Shown here: positions 33,546 to 45,769 of the stretch, in pieces
Layout: the number at the start of each line of letters is the position of its first letter
Position numbering within the stretch: the first letter of the stretch is position 1
Source of the DNA: Lindgomyces ingoldianus
Lineage: Eukaryota; Ascomycota; Dothideomycetes; Pleosporales; Lindgomycetaceae
DNA: 49,075 nt
Direction of reading: 5' to 3'
Assembly: GCF_010093535.1 (NCBI RefSeq)
Contig: NW_022985176.1
Location: forward strand, 263,719-312,793
The notes under the pieces: generated by a model
The model's input: the letters and a program-made list of their open reading frames with translations, nothing else
Databases searched by the model: none
What the model was told of the DNA's origin: nothing
Translations under genes and position numbers: made by a program

Positions 33546-34939
33546 ATTAAGCCTCTAACAGATTATTATCTTTATCTAGTTAATAGTTAGCCCGCATCTG
33601 CAGCGTACATGCTGTTCCCTAGATTAACTACTTAGACAGTGGATTATAAACCTTAAAGCCACAGTGGGCGTTAACAACTAATTTAAACAAGAACGCGCGC
33701 GCGACTAATATAATGCATCCCTAAAGCCGCCAAGAAACGCGAGCATATAGGACCTGTGGCTAGCGGAGTATGACTACGCTGCCACAGAAGCAGAGACACA
33801 AAATGTTCCAGAAACAACGCAGTTTAATGCTGTAGCAAAGGACTTTTTAACTGCTGTAAATAAAGTCGCCCCTTATTAGTCTATAACCTTTTAGAAAAGC
33901 AGACAGTTCGCACTAGACATAAATTAGAAAAAAATAATAAAGCGCTTCTAAGAACATATAATGTTAAATTATCTAATATATATAGAAAAGCATAAAGCTG
34001 CCTTTACAACAGATAACTTATTATACCTTACTAAAAGTAAGAAGACCACCTAGAGCACAAATAAAGACGCCTGTAGTGCAGAAGTTATAACATTAAGAAA
34101 ACAAGGTAGACCTTAACATTAATGTTATTAAGAAGATAATAGGAAGTTATTCTTAAGCTAGAAACCTACTAAAACAGAAAGCACTAAATGTCCTGCATGC
34201 AGACACATCTATGCACTAAAGGACTGCTTCTATGTCTATCTAGACAGAGCACTAGACTAGTAGATGCTAAATAAAAGAGTTAAAAAGCTTATAGCATTAA
34301 AGCGCAAGCACAACTTAGAATTTTAAGGCCTACTAAAAGGGCAGCGTAGACATAATTTAAAAATACTAATCCTAAAGAGTTTACATACACCTACACTAGA
34401 GATACAAGAAGACTAACTTAAAGGCTAGAAAGTATTAAGAGTTAAGGCAGCTGCATTGCTAGCTATAGTTAATTTAAACTAAAACAGATATCTGCTAAGA
34501 GAATTATTTATCCTTAACTTAAGCTTAACATGCTACATTATAAATAATCTTAATTAGATCTACAACTATTATTTACTAACACTAGAAGACTTTATCTAGT
34601 CTAGAAACTCTTACATATAGATTTAAGGCTACAGATTAATTACACTAAGCCTAAAAAGTAAGCATAGAACACACAGTTAAGCATATAGTCTTGTACTTTA
34701 TAACACTGCACTATGCCTAGACCTGCTGTGCAACCTAGTCTTGTTCCGCCTACTGCAACAGAAAGGAATCTAGTAGGACACACAAGCAGAGCTAACTGCT
34801 TTAAAGGCCCTAGACAGGACAACAATTAGAGATTTTATAGAGATCTATAGCTAATAGGTGTTAGAGTACTATCTACTACAAAAGGGCTTATATTATACAC
34901 ACACAATTAACACAAGAACTAAACATAGTCTATAAAAGG

Positions 34940-37917
34940 CATTAGCAGAGCTATAGCATAAGCGTCTAGGACACCCTAGACTAGCTACACTTTAACACCT
35001 TGTATAGCAAGCTAAGGGGGTGCAAATTAAAGGAATCACAACAGTCTAATGTAACTTGTGTGGCAGAGCTAAGATATAATAATAAATTAGCTGCGCACTG
35101 CAAATTAGCAACAGCAGACCTAGCAAGAGACTGTTAATTAATTTCTATGCATATAAAGCACAGAGCATTATAAAAAAGCAAAGTTAAATGCTAATTACTA
35201 ACAAGTATTCTAGCCTCTAGTAAGACCTTTACTTTAAGGACAACAGGCCTACTAAATTAATTATTAAAGCTCTTATAATCTTTATCCTCTTTCTAAAGAA
35301 CTATTATAACATTACTATAAAAGTTATTAAAGCTAACAACAAGATTATAACAGTAAAACTAGAGGTAGAACGCTAGCTAGCATTGCAGGGAATAACTGTT
35401 AAGCCTTTAGCACTAGATACACAAGCCTAGAACAGAGGAGCTAAACGCTTAGAAGGTGTAAACAAGAAGAAGTCACAGGCTATGCAACTAGATGCTAACC
35501 TACTATAGGACGTATAGCCATACATCACTAGAGCCAGCGTATACCTATACAATTAGACGCTAAACTATGCTAACAACTAGAAGACACTATACAAGATCTT
35601 CTTTACACAAGCAGCTCTAAATAATAAAGTTGTTATGTTAATTTAAAAGCTAAGCCTTACACATCTAAAAGCCTATAGCTGCAAAGCATTTGCAATAACT
35701 AATAACACACATTAGAACAAATCTAAGCTACAGAGGCTAGACCTAAAGGCGTAGATTAAATATCTAGTTAGGTACTAATTATTAAACATCTACTGCATAT
35801 AGATACCACTGCTAGCAAAAGTAATCTATACACGCAACATTATTTTTAACAAACACTTAATCTTTAGCAGTAAGCCTAAAGACCTAATAGATAACCTTAT
35901 GCATAACACAGTAAAGAAAATTGCTACATATATTAGAATAATTAAGCTTCTAACACCTAGTTATTAGCTAAAGACAGAGTTATTCTACAAAAACAACACT
36001 ACAGACAATACATTAAATTTTAACAAAGTAGACCTACTAGGCTACTATTAAGGAAAAAAGATTAGAGATAACTATCTATCTCCTCTAAACACTCTGCCAC
36101 CTGCAGCATTGCTTATGCAGTTAATAGCTAGAGCAGCACTAAAGCTAAGCTAAATAAGGTCGCTAAAGACTATACTATAAGCTGCAGCCTTTATAGCTAG
36201 CATAAGATCTAGAAGTGTAGAAAAGCATAGCAGCAAGACACTAAATAAAGCAGCATTAATAAAGATGCTATCTAAAAGAAAGACACCTTATAGAAGCTAG
36301 CTGCTACCTCTGCTATTAACCTAAAAGTAACTAGAGAAGCACCCTCTACATAAGATGTTTAAGGCAGCAGAAAGAACGCACCTAGACAGTTATTAGATAA
36401 TAAAATCCTAAACAGAGGTCTAGACAAAGCTAATTAAGGCAGCTAGACAGCAGATTCTAGATTATATGTGGGTGTACACCTACAAGCTTAACAAGCACTA
36501 TAGATTATAAAGATGCAAGGCGCAACTAGTAGTCTACAGCAATTAACAAAGAAACATTACTACACAAGATACCTACGCTGCCACCCTAGCAGGACGCTTA
36601 TTTTAAATGCTAATAGTAATATCTACACGCTTTAACCTAGAGCTTAAACAATACAACGTAACTAACGCGTTTGTACATGCAGCAATTAACCGCGATATCT
36701 ACATGCAGATGCCAAGAGGCTATTAGAAACTAGGTATAATACTAAAGCTTTAAAAGGCACTATACAGCCTACAAATTTCTCCTCTACTCTAGCAACACTA
36801 TTTTATAATAACCCTTAAAGGCCTTAGGTTTTTAGCTGTTCTACACAAACCCTACTGCATAACTAAAGCTAGAATATTTGTCTTCTTCTACGTAGACAAC
36901 CTTATTATTGCGCATAAGAAAGGCTCTAAAGCAGATGCACAGCGTGTAGTAGACTAGTTACAAGAGAAGTATACCCTAACAGGAGGCAAGGACCTATAAT
37001 AGTTCCTAGGAGTTAAGATTATTAGAGATTAACAGCAATAAATAATTTAGCTATTATAGGCATTATATATTAATAAGATAGCTAGGCTAGCTGACAGAAA
37101 GGACCTGCAGCATGCTACACTTATAAGTGGGATTAAACTTATGCTGCAATCTAGTTTTGCAACCCTATTAGAAGTAAATTAATATTAGCAGAAGATTAGA
37201 TCTCTGCTCTTTGCAGCAGTCACTACAAGACTAGACATTGCCTTTGCTACATCACGCCTTGCACGGTTTCTCACGAATCCCGCATCTGACCATTAGGATG
37301 CAGCCGATCGAGTCATCCTGTACCTACATGCGACACGGACGTACGCACTCTAATTAGGAGGAGAAGACTACCTTGTAGTAGCAAGCAATGCGTTATTTAC
37401 AAATAATACACTAGATAGGAAGAGCTCTTAGGGCTATGTTATTTAACTATTTAGCAGATAGATTGCATAGCAAGCAAACAAACAAGATACAGTCACAATG
37501 TTAATAACAGAAGCAGAATTACTTGCACTGTTCTAAGTTACTAAGGAAGCTATGTTTACAAGAATGCTCTTTAATAAACTGCAGGTTAAGCTGCCTAATT
37601 TAACTATTATAATCTAGTGCGACAACAAGCAGACAATCTAATTAGTAAATGAAGAGATATCTTAACTTTAAACTAAGCTCTAACATGTCAACATCTATAA
37701 CTACTAGCTCTGACAGGAAGTCTCTTAACAAACAATTAAGGTTGTCTATGTCCTCTCTAGCAAGATGCTTGCAGACAGACTTACTAAAGCGCTTCTAGCT
37801 AGCAAATGGCTAAGCTTTCTTCAGCAAATTTAGCTAGTTGACGTTAGGGAGAGGATAGTCAGTCAGGAAGCGGATATGGAAGAGATTGAAGCAAGAATGG
37901 AAGCCCTGGAAGCATAC
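34940..37917 (+). pseudogene. Decayed copia pol: GAG-pre-integrase, integrase, RT, RNase H
   Basis: Readable blocks: HKRLGHPRLAT (about 34955-34990), the RT segment NAFVHAAI..IYMQMPRGY (36660-36725), the catalytic YVDD as YVDN (36888-36900), LGVK (about 37005), RNase H with DRKSS (about 37415), TEAELLAL (37505-37530) and ADRLTKAL (37768-37795). The frame ends at TAA 37918-37920. Many Trp/Gln codons are now stops, so it is not functional. Confidence 0.85.
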
Positions 37918-37969
37918 TAACGTTGCGCAATTGGGGACCAGCTTAAAGCATGTCCAAGCTGAGGGGGTG

Positions 37970-38321
37970 TGTCAGATATGCGCACCTACTGTCAAGACAG
38001 GAGGAACGTTTGACAAAAGCTGCTACATAGTACAAGCAATAAGCTTAAACAGTATGTTGCTGCAAATTGCTGCATTTTGCAGCATTTTGCAGCATGTTGC
38101 AGCAAATTGCAGCATTTTACAGCATGTTACAAGCTGGTCGCGCATAGGGCTAGTGCGCGAGGGACTCGGATCGGCAGAATAAAAAGCTGAGCAACACGAG
38201 TAGAGCAGAAAAAGGATTAATAAATAAAACACAATTAATACAAATCAATCAATTATCCATACATCACATCCAAACCCATCATTCATCTCAGGAAGCCCAG
38301 AAACAGTGCTTAAATCTGACA
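37970..38321 (+). repeat. 3' LTR of the copia element
   Basis: 352 bp; outer right part clean, inner left part mutated (for example GACGAAAG in the partner is GACAAAAG here). Confidence 0.92.
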
Positions 38322-38642
38322 AAGGTAGAGAATTAGATAATAGCTAAAAAAGAAACTAACAAAATTAACTAAACTATATAAGTAAAGTAAGCAAACACTT
38401 GTTACTATAAATAATAAATTTGCTATATTAATAATAACTACACTACTAGTTACTACTTAAACAAAAACATTATAATAAAGGCATTATATTAGTATTAGGT
38501 TTTTAGTCTATTTTTTAGTAATAAGAAATTTTAGTTAAAATAGTTATACTTATTATATCCTATTTAAATTAGTTTTAAAGCATTTTTAAATACTTTCTAA
38601 ACACTGTAGATAGGGACTATTAGCCTATAGAGGGGGGGGTAG

Positions 38643-38947
38643 TGTAATAATTCTACAAATTATTCTATCTTAGGTTGCTTAGATCCTATCTAAAGGGTCC
38701 CTATATCAGCTCTAACCCTAACTTAACCCTAACTTAACTTTGCCTAGCCCTCTACAGTTACCCCTATTCCCTTATGTATTTAGTTGCACCTTGCCCCTGT
38801 AGCTAGCTTAGTAGTTTTCTGATATTCTATGTACAAGGCCTATAGGTGTCATTGGCATTCCCAGGTTCAGAGTCCCCACGCACTCCCATATGCCTCTGAG
38901 TGGACTCCCACCGCATTCGGACCCATTGTCTTGCCTGCGCCGTTACA
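38643..38947 (+). repeat. 3' LTR of the chromovirus
   Basis: 305 bp, same length as the 5' LTR. Here the left (inner) half is heavily mutated and the right (outer) half, from about 38850, is nearly clean. Confidence 0.92.
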
Positions 38948-39428
38948 AATAAGAAGTAAGTAATTATTTAGCACATACTTAAGCTAAATATGTAAGGATT
39001 TCCCCTTTAGCTAGTAGCTATAGCTAATATAGCTAATTCTTTACACGCTAAGTGTAATATAGGCTATATTAGTATAAACTAGCTTAATATGTTTATTAAG
39101 TGTTACTTAAAGCTTAAAGTAAAGTTTAAGTGTAAGTATAACTATAAAAAAGCTTTTTATAAAAATCTTATAGTAATTTAAAGCTAGTTTAACTTTATAA
39201 AGAATATTAAAGCTAAGTATAGCATCTAAAATAATAACATGTCTAACTTTAATAAAATAGAGTTTATAATAAGCTAGATATCTACTAGAGTAGTTATTAT
39301 AAGTTTAGAGAAATAAAAACAGCTAAAAGCAGTCTAGCTAGGTAACTAGAAGTAGACAACAGCTATCTAGGGCATTAATGCTAAAGGGTAAGCTATTTTA
39401 CTTTTTATTATTTTTTAAAGTAGCAACT

Positions 39429-39631
39429 TGTCACGGTCAACTTAGACATGCCTCGGACTCTCCCCGGAGAGCCCTCGGCCCAGCCTTGGGCACATGACGT
39501 CCCGTCACGTGCCCCAGCACATATATATATATCCTCTTATAAACCCCTAAGTCTCCTTAAGGATTTGTCTATTAATACTATCCTGTACCCCCTTCTGCGC
39601 TTTACGCTTCCTGCTTTATAGTGCTCTTACA
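39429..39631 (+). repeat. 5' LTR of the second chromovirus
   Basis: 203 bp. The outer left half is rich in intact CpG and CpA; the inner half (from about 39535) is mutated relative to its partner. Contains an alternating TA run that may act as TATA. Confidence 0.92.
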
Positions 39632-42389
39632 ATTTAAATCCTTTATACTCTCCTACAGAGACGCAGTTAGTTTAAAGAATAGAAGGCTACTTCTACTACT
39701 GCTTTTTAAGCTCTACCTTAATTAAAAAGCTATAACAATAATAGCTAATAGCAGTTGCACACATAAAAGCAGGGCTACAGCTACTACCCCTTCTAAGGCT
39801 GTTCTAGAGACGCCCTATAACAACTCTAGTGCTTAACTCCTTAAGCACCTTACATCCTAGCGCCTTAACTAAATTCTACTAAATTAGCAAGTATAAGAGG
39901 TAGAAAATAAGAAACACTAAGTCTTTAAGTTAGAGAATAAGTAAGACCTTAGAAACTGTTAGAGACGCAGTTAAACTAAACCTAGAAACTTTTTAAGTTA
40001 CACTAGATAAAGATTAAATAACCCTTTTATTACACTAAGCCCCTTAGGTTTTAGAACTCTAGAGACTGCTAGTTAGCTCCCTATAGGCTACTTACAGCAA
40101 CTGTTAGCAACAGGGGCAAACGCAATACGCTGTAGTACCCTTCTAGGGCAGGCCTAAACTAGCTCTACTGCTGTCCTAGTGCAACCCTTAACTAATAAAG
40201 TGTTTATATAATTACTTTTTATAAAAGCTTTTTAGCTTAAGGCTAAAAAAGCTTTAGAAGCTAAAATTAGTTAAGCTTATAAATAGGCCTAGATTACTTC
40301 TGCAACTCTTAGCTTATCTCTTAGAACTACTCTAGATTAACTCTAATTCTAAGCTAGCCTAGATAAGACTCTAGGTTAGCTGTCTAAGATTAAGGCCCTT
40401 TTAAAGCTTAGCTTTTTAAAAAAGTCTTTAACTCTACAGTAAGTAGACACTTAGGTAAGAGATATAAACAGTATCTAAAAATATGTAAACCTTTTAAATA
40501 ACTCTGCTACTTAAACTTAATAGATTATTAACTAGATCTAGTTTAAAGTTTATAAGGACCTAATTAGTTGCGCTATTAATAAAGGCACTATTAAAACCTA
40601 GGCTTAGCTTTAAACTAAAGTACATAAGCTTACCTAGAATTCTTTTCTAACGCAGTACAAGAACTACTATTACTTTTAGAATATAAAGTAAAAAGTAGGT
40701 AATACATTTAACACTTTTATTGCCTAGCTATCTTAGTAAAAGGGTCTTTTAAAAAACACTCCTTTCTAAACCTCTAATAAAGAGGAACTTTATAAAATTA
40801 AAATTACCTTTATATAAAGCTACTTTTTAAAATCTATCTAAAGAGAAATATAGCATAACAGCTTACTTAAGTCTATAAACACTTAGCTAGAGTTTAAGTG
40901 CGCTATACGCAACACTAAAACTATTACTTGCCCTAAGTAAGCTTTAATAATACTGTAGGCTAGCTCTAAGAACGCTTTAACTTAGAAAAAAAAGCAGTCC
41001 TACTCTACCTTAAACTTTTAATAGTAGTAGAAAGATAAAAAATAAAACTAGAAGCTTATAAGCTAATTAATAAGTAACTAACAGTCTTTAGTATAGAGGA
41101 CTAATACTGCTATAATAACGCCTTAAGAGACCTTTAGTAAACATAAGCCTTACTAGAAAAACTAATTTAACTAGAAGAACAATAATAGCATAAAAAAAGA
41201 AAAGCCTTAGTTGCAAATCTTGCACACTTATAACTAGGGCCTAAATTAAATAGTAAGCAGCTTTATATTATAGTTTAAGTGCAGCTTAAACTCTCTAATA
41301 GTAGAACAACTATCCTTTGCAGCCTTTATAACATAGGTGCTAAATTAAACCTAATAAACACTAGCGTTATTTAGAAATATAGCTTTTTATATAAGCACTA
41401 CTATAAAAAGCCTAATGTAAGCTTTATTAATAATTACTAATTATAGTTAGGATTGCTATATAATTTTTCCCTTGTCTGCATAGATAATAGGGGTACTAAT
41501 AAAGAAGTTAGCTCTTAAAGATTCTAGTTAGCTAATTTTTTAAGTTATAACTTAATTTTAAAGTATTCTTAGCTATAAGAAGCTAACCCTAAAATCTATT
41601 TTAAAGACAGTATATTTAAGTAGTAGAAGAATAATAATAGTAGAATCTAGTTAGTATTTACTAAGAAGCTCCTAAAGGACTTTAGTCCTAAAGAGACTGT
41701 ATACATGCTACACCCTACCTCTTATACTATTTAACTAATAAGCAACAATGTTAGGAAGAAAGCCCTCTTAGAGGAACTGCTTTAGAGACACCCTAAACCT
41801 GCTCTGTAAGCCCCTAGGCCTAGTAGCAATGTAGTGCAAGATGCAGAGTACTTTTATTATTAAGGGCTACTCTAGTTAAAGAAGTACATGCTTAAAATTT
41901 AAAAGCATTTTTAAAAGTGTGTTAAAATGTTTTTAAAGCTTTTATAGCTTTCTAAAGCTATAGCCTATTATGTAGTAGCTAGTATTTATAATTAAGGCCA
42001 CTGCTAGGCCACACTGCCTGTAGGCGTTGCCTAGGTACTTCTTAACAACAGCAATAGGTATTTAGGCACTAATAATGCTAATAACGCTCTAGACCTTAAG
42101 GAACTTGCGCATGTTCCCTTTAAGTTTTACTCTTAGTAGTATGCTTTTAGTAAACATTATATAAATATTTTTAGGCTAAATAGTAAGCATAATTATGCTA
42201 TAAAGATTAAAAAGAAAAAGAAGATTTTAAACCTTTTAATTTATAACCTCTCCTACTACAAACTAGATATCCTGCGGGAATACCTTAATGCGGCCTAGGA
42301 GAAGGGTTAGATACGCCTAAGCAGGTTGCTAGCAAGTGCTTTTATTCTCTTTGTCCTAAAACTAGATAGGACACTATAACTTTATGTTA

Positions 42390-42960
42390 ACTATTAAGGT
42401 CTTAATAAAATTATAATTAAAAACTAATATCTTATTTTACTTATAAGTAAAATATTAAATTACTTATTAAAAGCTAAAGTCTTTATAAAGCTTAACCTTT
42501 ATAACGCCTACTATAGGCTTTGCATTAAGGAAGGGGATAAGTAGAAGACTGCTTTTAAGACGCAGTATAGGCATTTTAAGTACCTTATTATGCTCTTTAG
42601 CCTAGCTAATGCCCTAGCTACCTTTTAGTCTTATATCTATAGGGCTTTAGAAAGCTTATTAGATAGGATGTGTGTTATCTATCTAAATAACATTCTTATT
42701 TACTTTAAAGATAAAAAAGACTATAAGTAATATGTTTTTAAAGTTCTTAATTAACTAGTAAAATAAAGACTATACTATAAGGCATCTAAATGTTTTTTTA
42801 AAACAAAGGCTGTTAAGTTCCTAGGCTTTATAGTTACACTAAAAGGTGTAGTAATAGACTTATTACGCGTCTAGATAATTAAGGAATAGCCTAAGCTAAA
42901 AAGCTTTAAGGACATCTAGGTATTTCTAGGCTTTATAAACTTTTATTAAAGATTTGTTTA
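42390..42960 (+). pseudogene. Decayed gypsy reverse transcriptase
   Basis: Motifs in order: KTAFKT (about 42548), MLFSLANALATF for the usual MPFGLANAPATF (about 42590-42628), and YLNNILIY for YLDDILIY (42680-42703). The two active-site Asp codons are both mutated to Asn. Confidence 0.8.
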
Positions 42961-44279
42961 TAATTACTTAGAGATTACACACCTACTAGTTAACTATATA
43001 ACAGCTGCTTAAGCCCTAAGTCTGCCCTATAGGGGCCCTAACTTAAAAAAGAAGAAGGAAGTAAAGTAGAATTATAAAAGTTTTATAAAGTAGTACTAGA
43101 AATAGTTCTAGCCTAAAAAGGCCTATAACGCCTTTCTAACTTTTAAGTTAAAATTTATAAATGCTTTAGTCTTTTAGCACTTTAATTTATTAACGCTAGT
43201 TATAATTATTATAGACACTTCTAAGTTTACTATAGCAGTAATACTGCTCTAGCCTTAGTTCTCTAAGCTAGTAGTAAATTACTACTAGAGGCCTATAGCC
43301 TTCTAGAGCTGTAAGTTAAGCAGCCTATAACTCTGTTAGCATACGCACAACAAGGAGTTGTGCGCAATTGTAGAGAGCTTTAAACATTAGAGGCACTACT
43401 TAGAGTACACTTTAAGCATAATCTAGGTACTCTCTAATTATAATAATCTGCGCTATTTTATAATAATAAAGAAGCTTTCCCCTAAGTAAGCTTACTAAGC
43501 AGAAGAGCTAGCGCAGTTTAATTTTAAGATTAAATATAAGCTAGGTTTAAAAAACCTAGCTAATAGACTATCTAGAAGACCTAATTATATAAAAAAGGTC
43601 TTCTTAAAAGAAGTAAAATTACTGTAAGACATAATGCTCTTAACTTTATAGTAAAAGCTTTAAGTGTAAATAATTTAAACGTCTACAGCTTATTACGCTA
43701 GTTAGGCAGCATGTAGTATAACTTCTCCTAACAGTGACCTAGCAAGGTGCTGTACTATACCTAAGGAATCTCTAAATCTACCTAACATAATGTTAATTAT
43801 TAGAGGTACGCCTCTATTAACCTAACCTGTTGTTCCCACAGACTATAGCAGTTACAGGGCAGTTAATTCTAAAGAGCTATAGGTCCCCTATAGGGAACCT
43901 ATAATGCAACAATAGACCTAGGATGTTATAAAAGAGTTCCTTTATTACTTTTATATTTATAAGATGTTATTGCTAAACTATCTTACTATTATAGCTATGT
44001 AAAATAAAAACACCTATACTTTAAAAGTCTTAGAACATCTCTCTAAGTATATTAAGTAAGTGTAGAAAACTAATAAGGCTTATTAGTTAAATGCGCTTTT
44101 AATAAAAAGGAAGGTAAGTAAGGCAAAAAAAGGCACTCTGTTTTAGAAGCATAACTCTATAGGTGTCCTGCGCAGGAATAGGAGAGTGTAGATTCTAGAC
44201 AATAAAGCCTTATGTTAAAACATTCTAATAAAGAACTACAACAACCTTATAAAAGAGCATTATAGTGTTAAAAAGACTA

Positions 44280-45745
44280 TAGACCTTCTTAAAAAGAAAT
44301 ACTACTAGCTATACCTTTACTATAATGTTTACAAGTACATTACAAGGTGCGCACTATGCTAGCTAAATAAGATTTAGTAGCATAAGCCTTAAAAGTTACT
44401 AAAACCTTTACCTCTACTTACTTTTTTATAAAGGCACTACTTACTAGACTTTATTACTAACTTACTAAAGTTAAGAGACTTTATAGGCAGTACTTATAAC
44501 TTAATTTTAGTACTTGTTAACTACTTTTTAAAGTACGTCTAGTACTTTCCTGTTACTAAGACTATTATAGTAAGAAAACTAGCTACCCTTTTAAAAAAGT
44601 AATTCTTTATAAAGATAAAACTACTAGATACTTTTATTTCTAATTATAGTTTAATCTTTACTAGTTAGTTTTAGTTAAACATTTACTTTTACTTAAAGAT
44701 TAACTACTAGCTTAGTATAGCTTTTTATTCTTAGACTAATAAGCAAACTAAGTGTTAAAATTAAAAATTAAAGTTATTCTTATAGTTATACTTAAACTAC
44801 TAGTAAGACAATTAGTATAAGCTGCTACTATACGCAGAGTATGCTTATAACTCTAAGAAACACTCCTTTTACAGTAAATACCTGTTTGCATTGGTGACAC
44901 TCGGATGCGTTGTCACCATAGTCGCACGATAGTTGGATGTGTCGTCACACGATGATCATGCGTCGGCACTATAGTCGTATGCATCTCAGCACAGTCTCTT
45001 GCCACGACTCACCCACTTATTTCGCATATATATAGACTCTTGCATAGGACTCCTTGAGCAAGGAATTCAATCTAGTTCCTCATGTCTTTGGTGCTCCACA
45101 TAGCTTCACAATACCTAATACGCGTAGCGTATAGGGTTACCCTAAAGGGCTTTAATAGGGTTAAGGATAATTATTAGCTTAGGCGCCTGCCTTAGGTATA
45201 GAACAAGTCTAGAAAGGCACTAGCTCTGCAGGACTAGGTAGTTGCTTATCTCTTAAGATAGAACAAGCAATAGAAAGCTGCGCGCTTATGCCTTAAGTAG
45301 GCGCAGCAGCACTAAGTTAAATAGTACAACACTAAGCATTTAAAAAAGCACTTTAGTGTAGAAGATTAAGTTATTCTAAGGTTAAAGTATATTAAAACAT
45401 AGTGTTTATTAAAGAAGCTTAATGTAATATACTTAGAACTCTTTAAAGTACTTAAGAAAATTAGGAAGCTAGCATACTAGCTAGACCTACTATAATTAAT
45501 GCAAAGGATTTATTCTGTCTTCTATGTTTTACTGCTAAAGCAATAGAACAAGCCTTTTTAAGAAAAGCTCTTCTAGCCTAGGCCTGTACATGTTTTAGAG
45601 ACAGATAGTAGAAACTGCTATAAAGTTAAAGGAATTCTTAAACATAAAGATCTAAAAGTAGGATAATAGTTTCTTATAAAGTAGCTTAGGTAGCCTTTTA
45701 AAGACTCTACTTAAGAACTTAAAAAACACTTTAATAACTATAAAA
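44280..45745 (+). pseudogene. Decayed gypsy integrase and chromodomain, split by a solo LTR
   Basis: Integrase zinc-binding and core sequences run from about 44280 to 44877 (LILVLVNYFLKY, AYNSKKHSF). The solo LTR at 44883-45110 cuts it. Downstream, KLAYQLDLL and IYSVFYVLLLK (45460-45535) match the integrase C-terminal domain. A chromodomain follows (GILKHKDLK...FLIK, about 45596-45745). Confidence 0.8.
44883..45110. repeat. Unmutated solo LTR
   Basis: 228 bp, TGTTTGCATTGG...AGCTTCACA, with a perfect 5-bp target duplication ATACC (44878-44882, 45111-45115). Unlike its surroundings it is CpG-rich and shows no RIP. No internal region or second copy is in the window. It contains CATATATATAGAC, a possible TATA. 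Confidence 0.88.
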
Positions 45746-45769
45746 AAGTTTTTTAGAATTATTAGCTTA

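Larger units (their letters stand above)
32833..38321 (+). mobile_element. Ty1/copia retrotransposon, complete, nested in the chromovirus
   Basis: Paired 352-bp LTRs (32833-33184, 37970-38321; TGTCAGATATG...TCTGACA) and a target duplication AAGGT (32828-32832, 38322-38326). A polypurine tract GCTGAGGGGGTG abuts the 3' LTR. Order is gag, GAG-pre-integrase, integrase, RT, RNase H, typical of copia. Less decayed than its host: stretches at 33215-33350 and about 37245-37345 are almost free of RIP changes. Confidence 0.92.
16694..38947 (+). mobile_element. Ty3/gypsy chromovirus, complete but nested and RIP-mutated
   Basis: Paired 305-bp LTRs (16694-16998, 38643-38947; TGTAAC...GTTACA) and a perfect 5-bp target duplication AATAA (16689-16693, 38948-38952). 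A polypurine tract AGAGGGGGGGG lies just before the 3' LTR. Order on the plus strand is gag with zinc knuckle, RT, RNase H, integrase, chromodomain, as in Metaviridae chromoviruses. The RNase H is split by the copia-like element at 20658-30183, and the 3' part holds a second copia at 32833-38321. Without insertions the internal region is about 6.6 kb. Confidence 0.9.

Noticed and set aside
34640..34825. Minus-strand ORF of 61 aa inside the copia element
   Set aside because: Opposite strand of the copia pol region, no domain.
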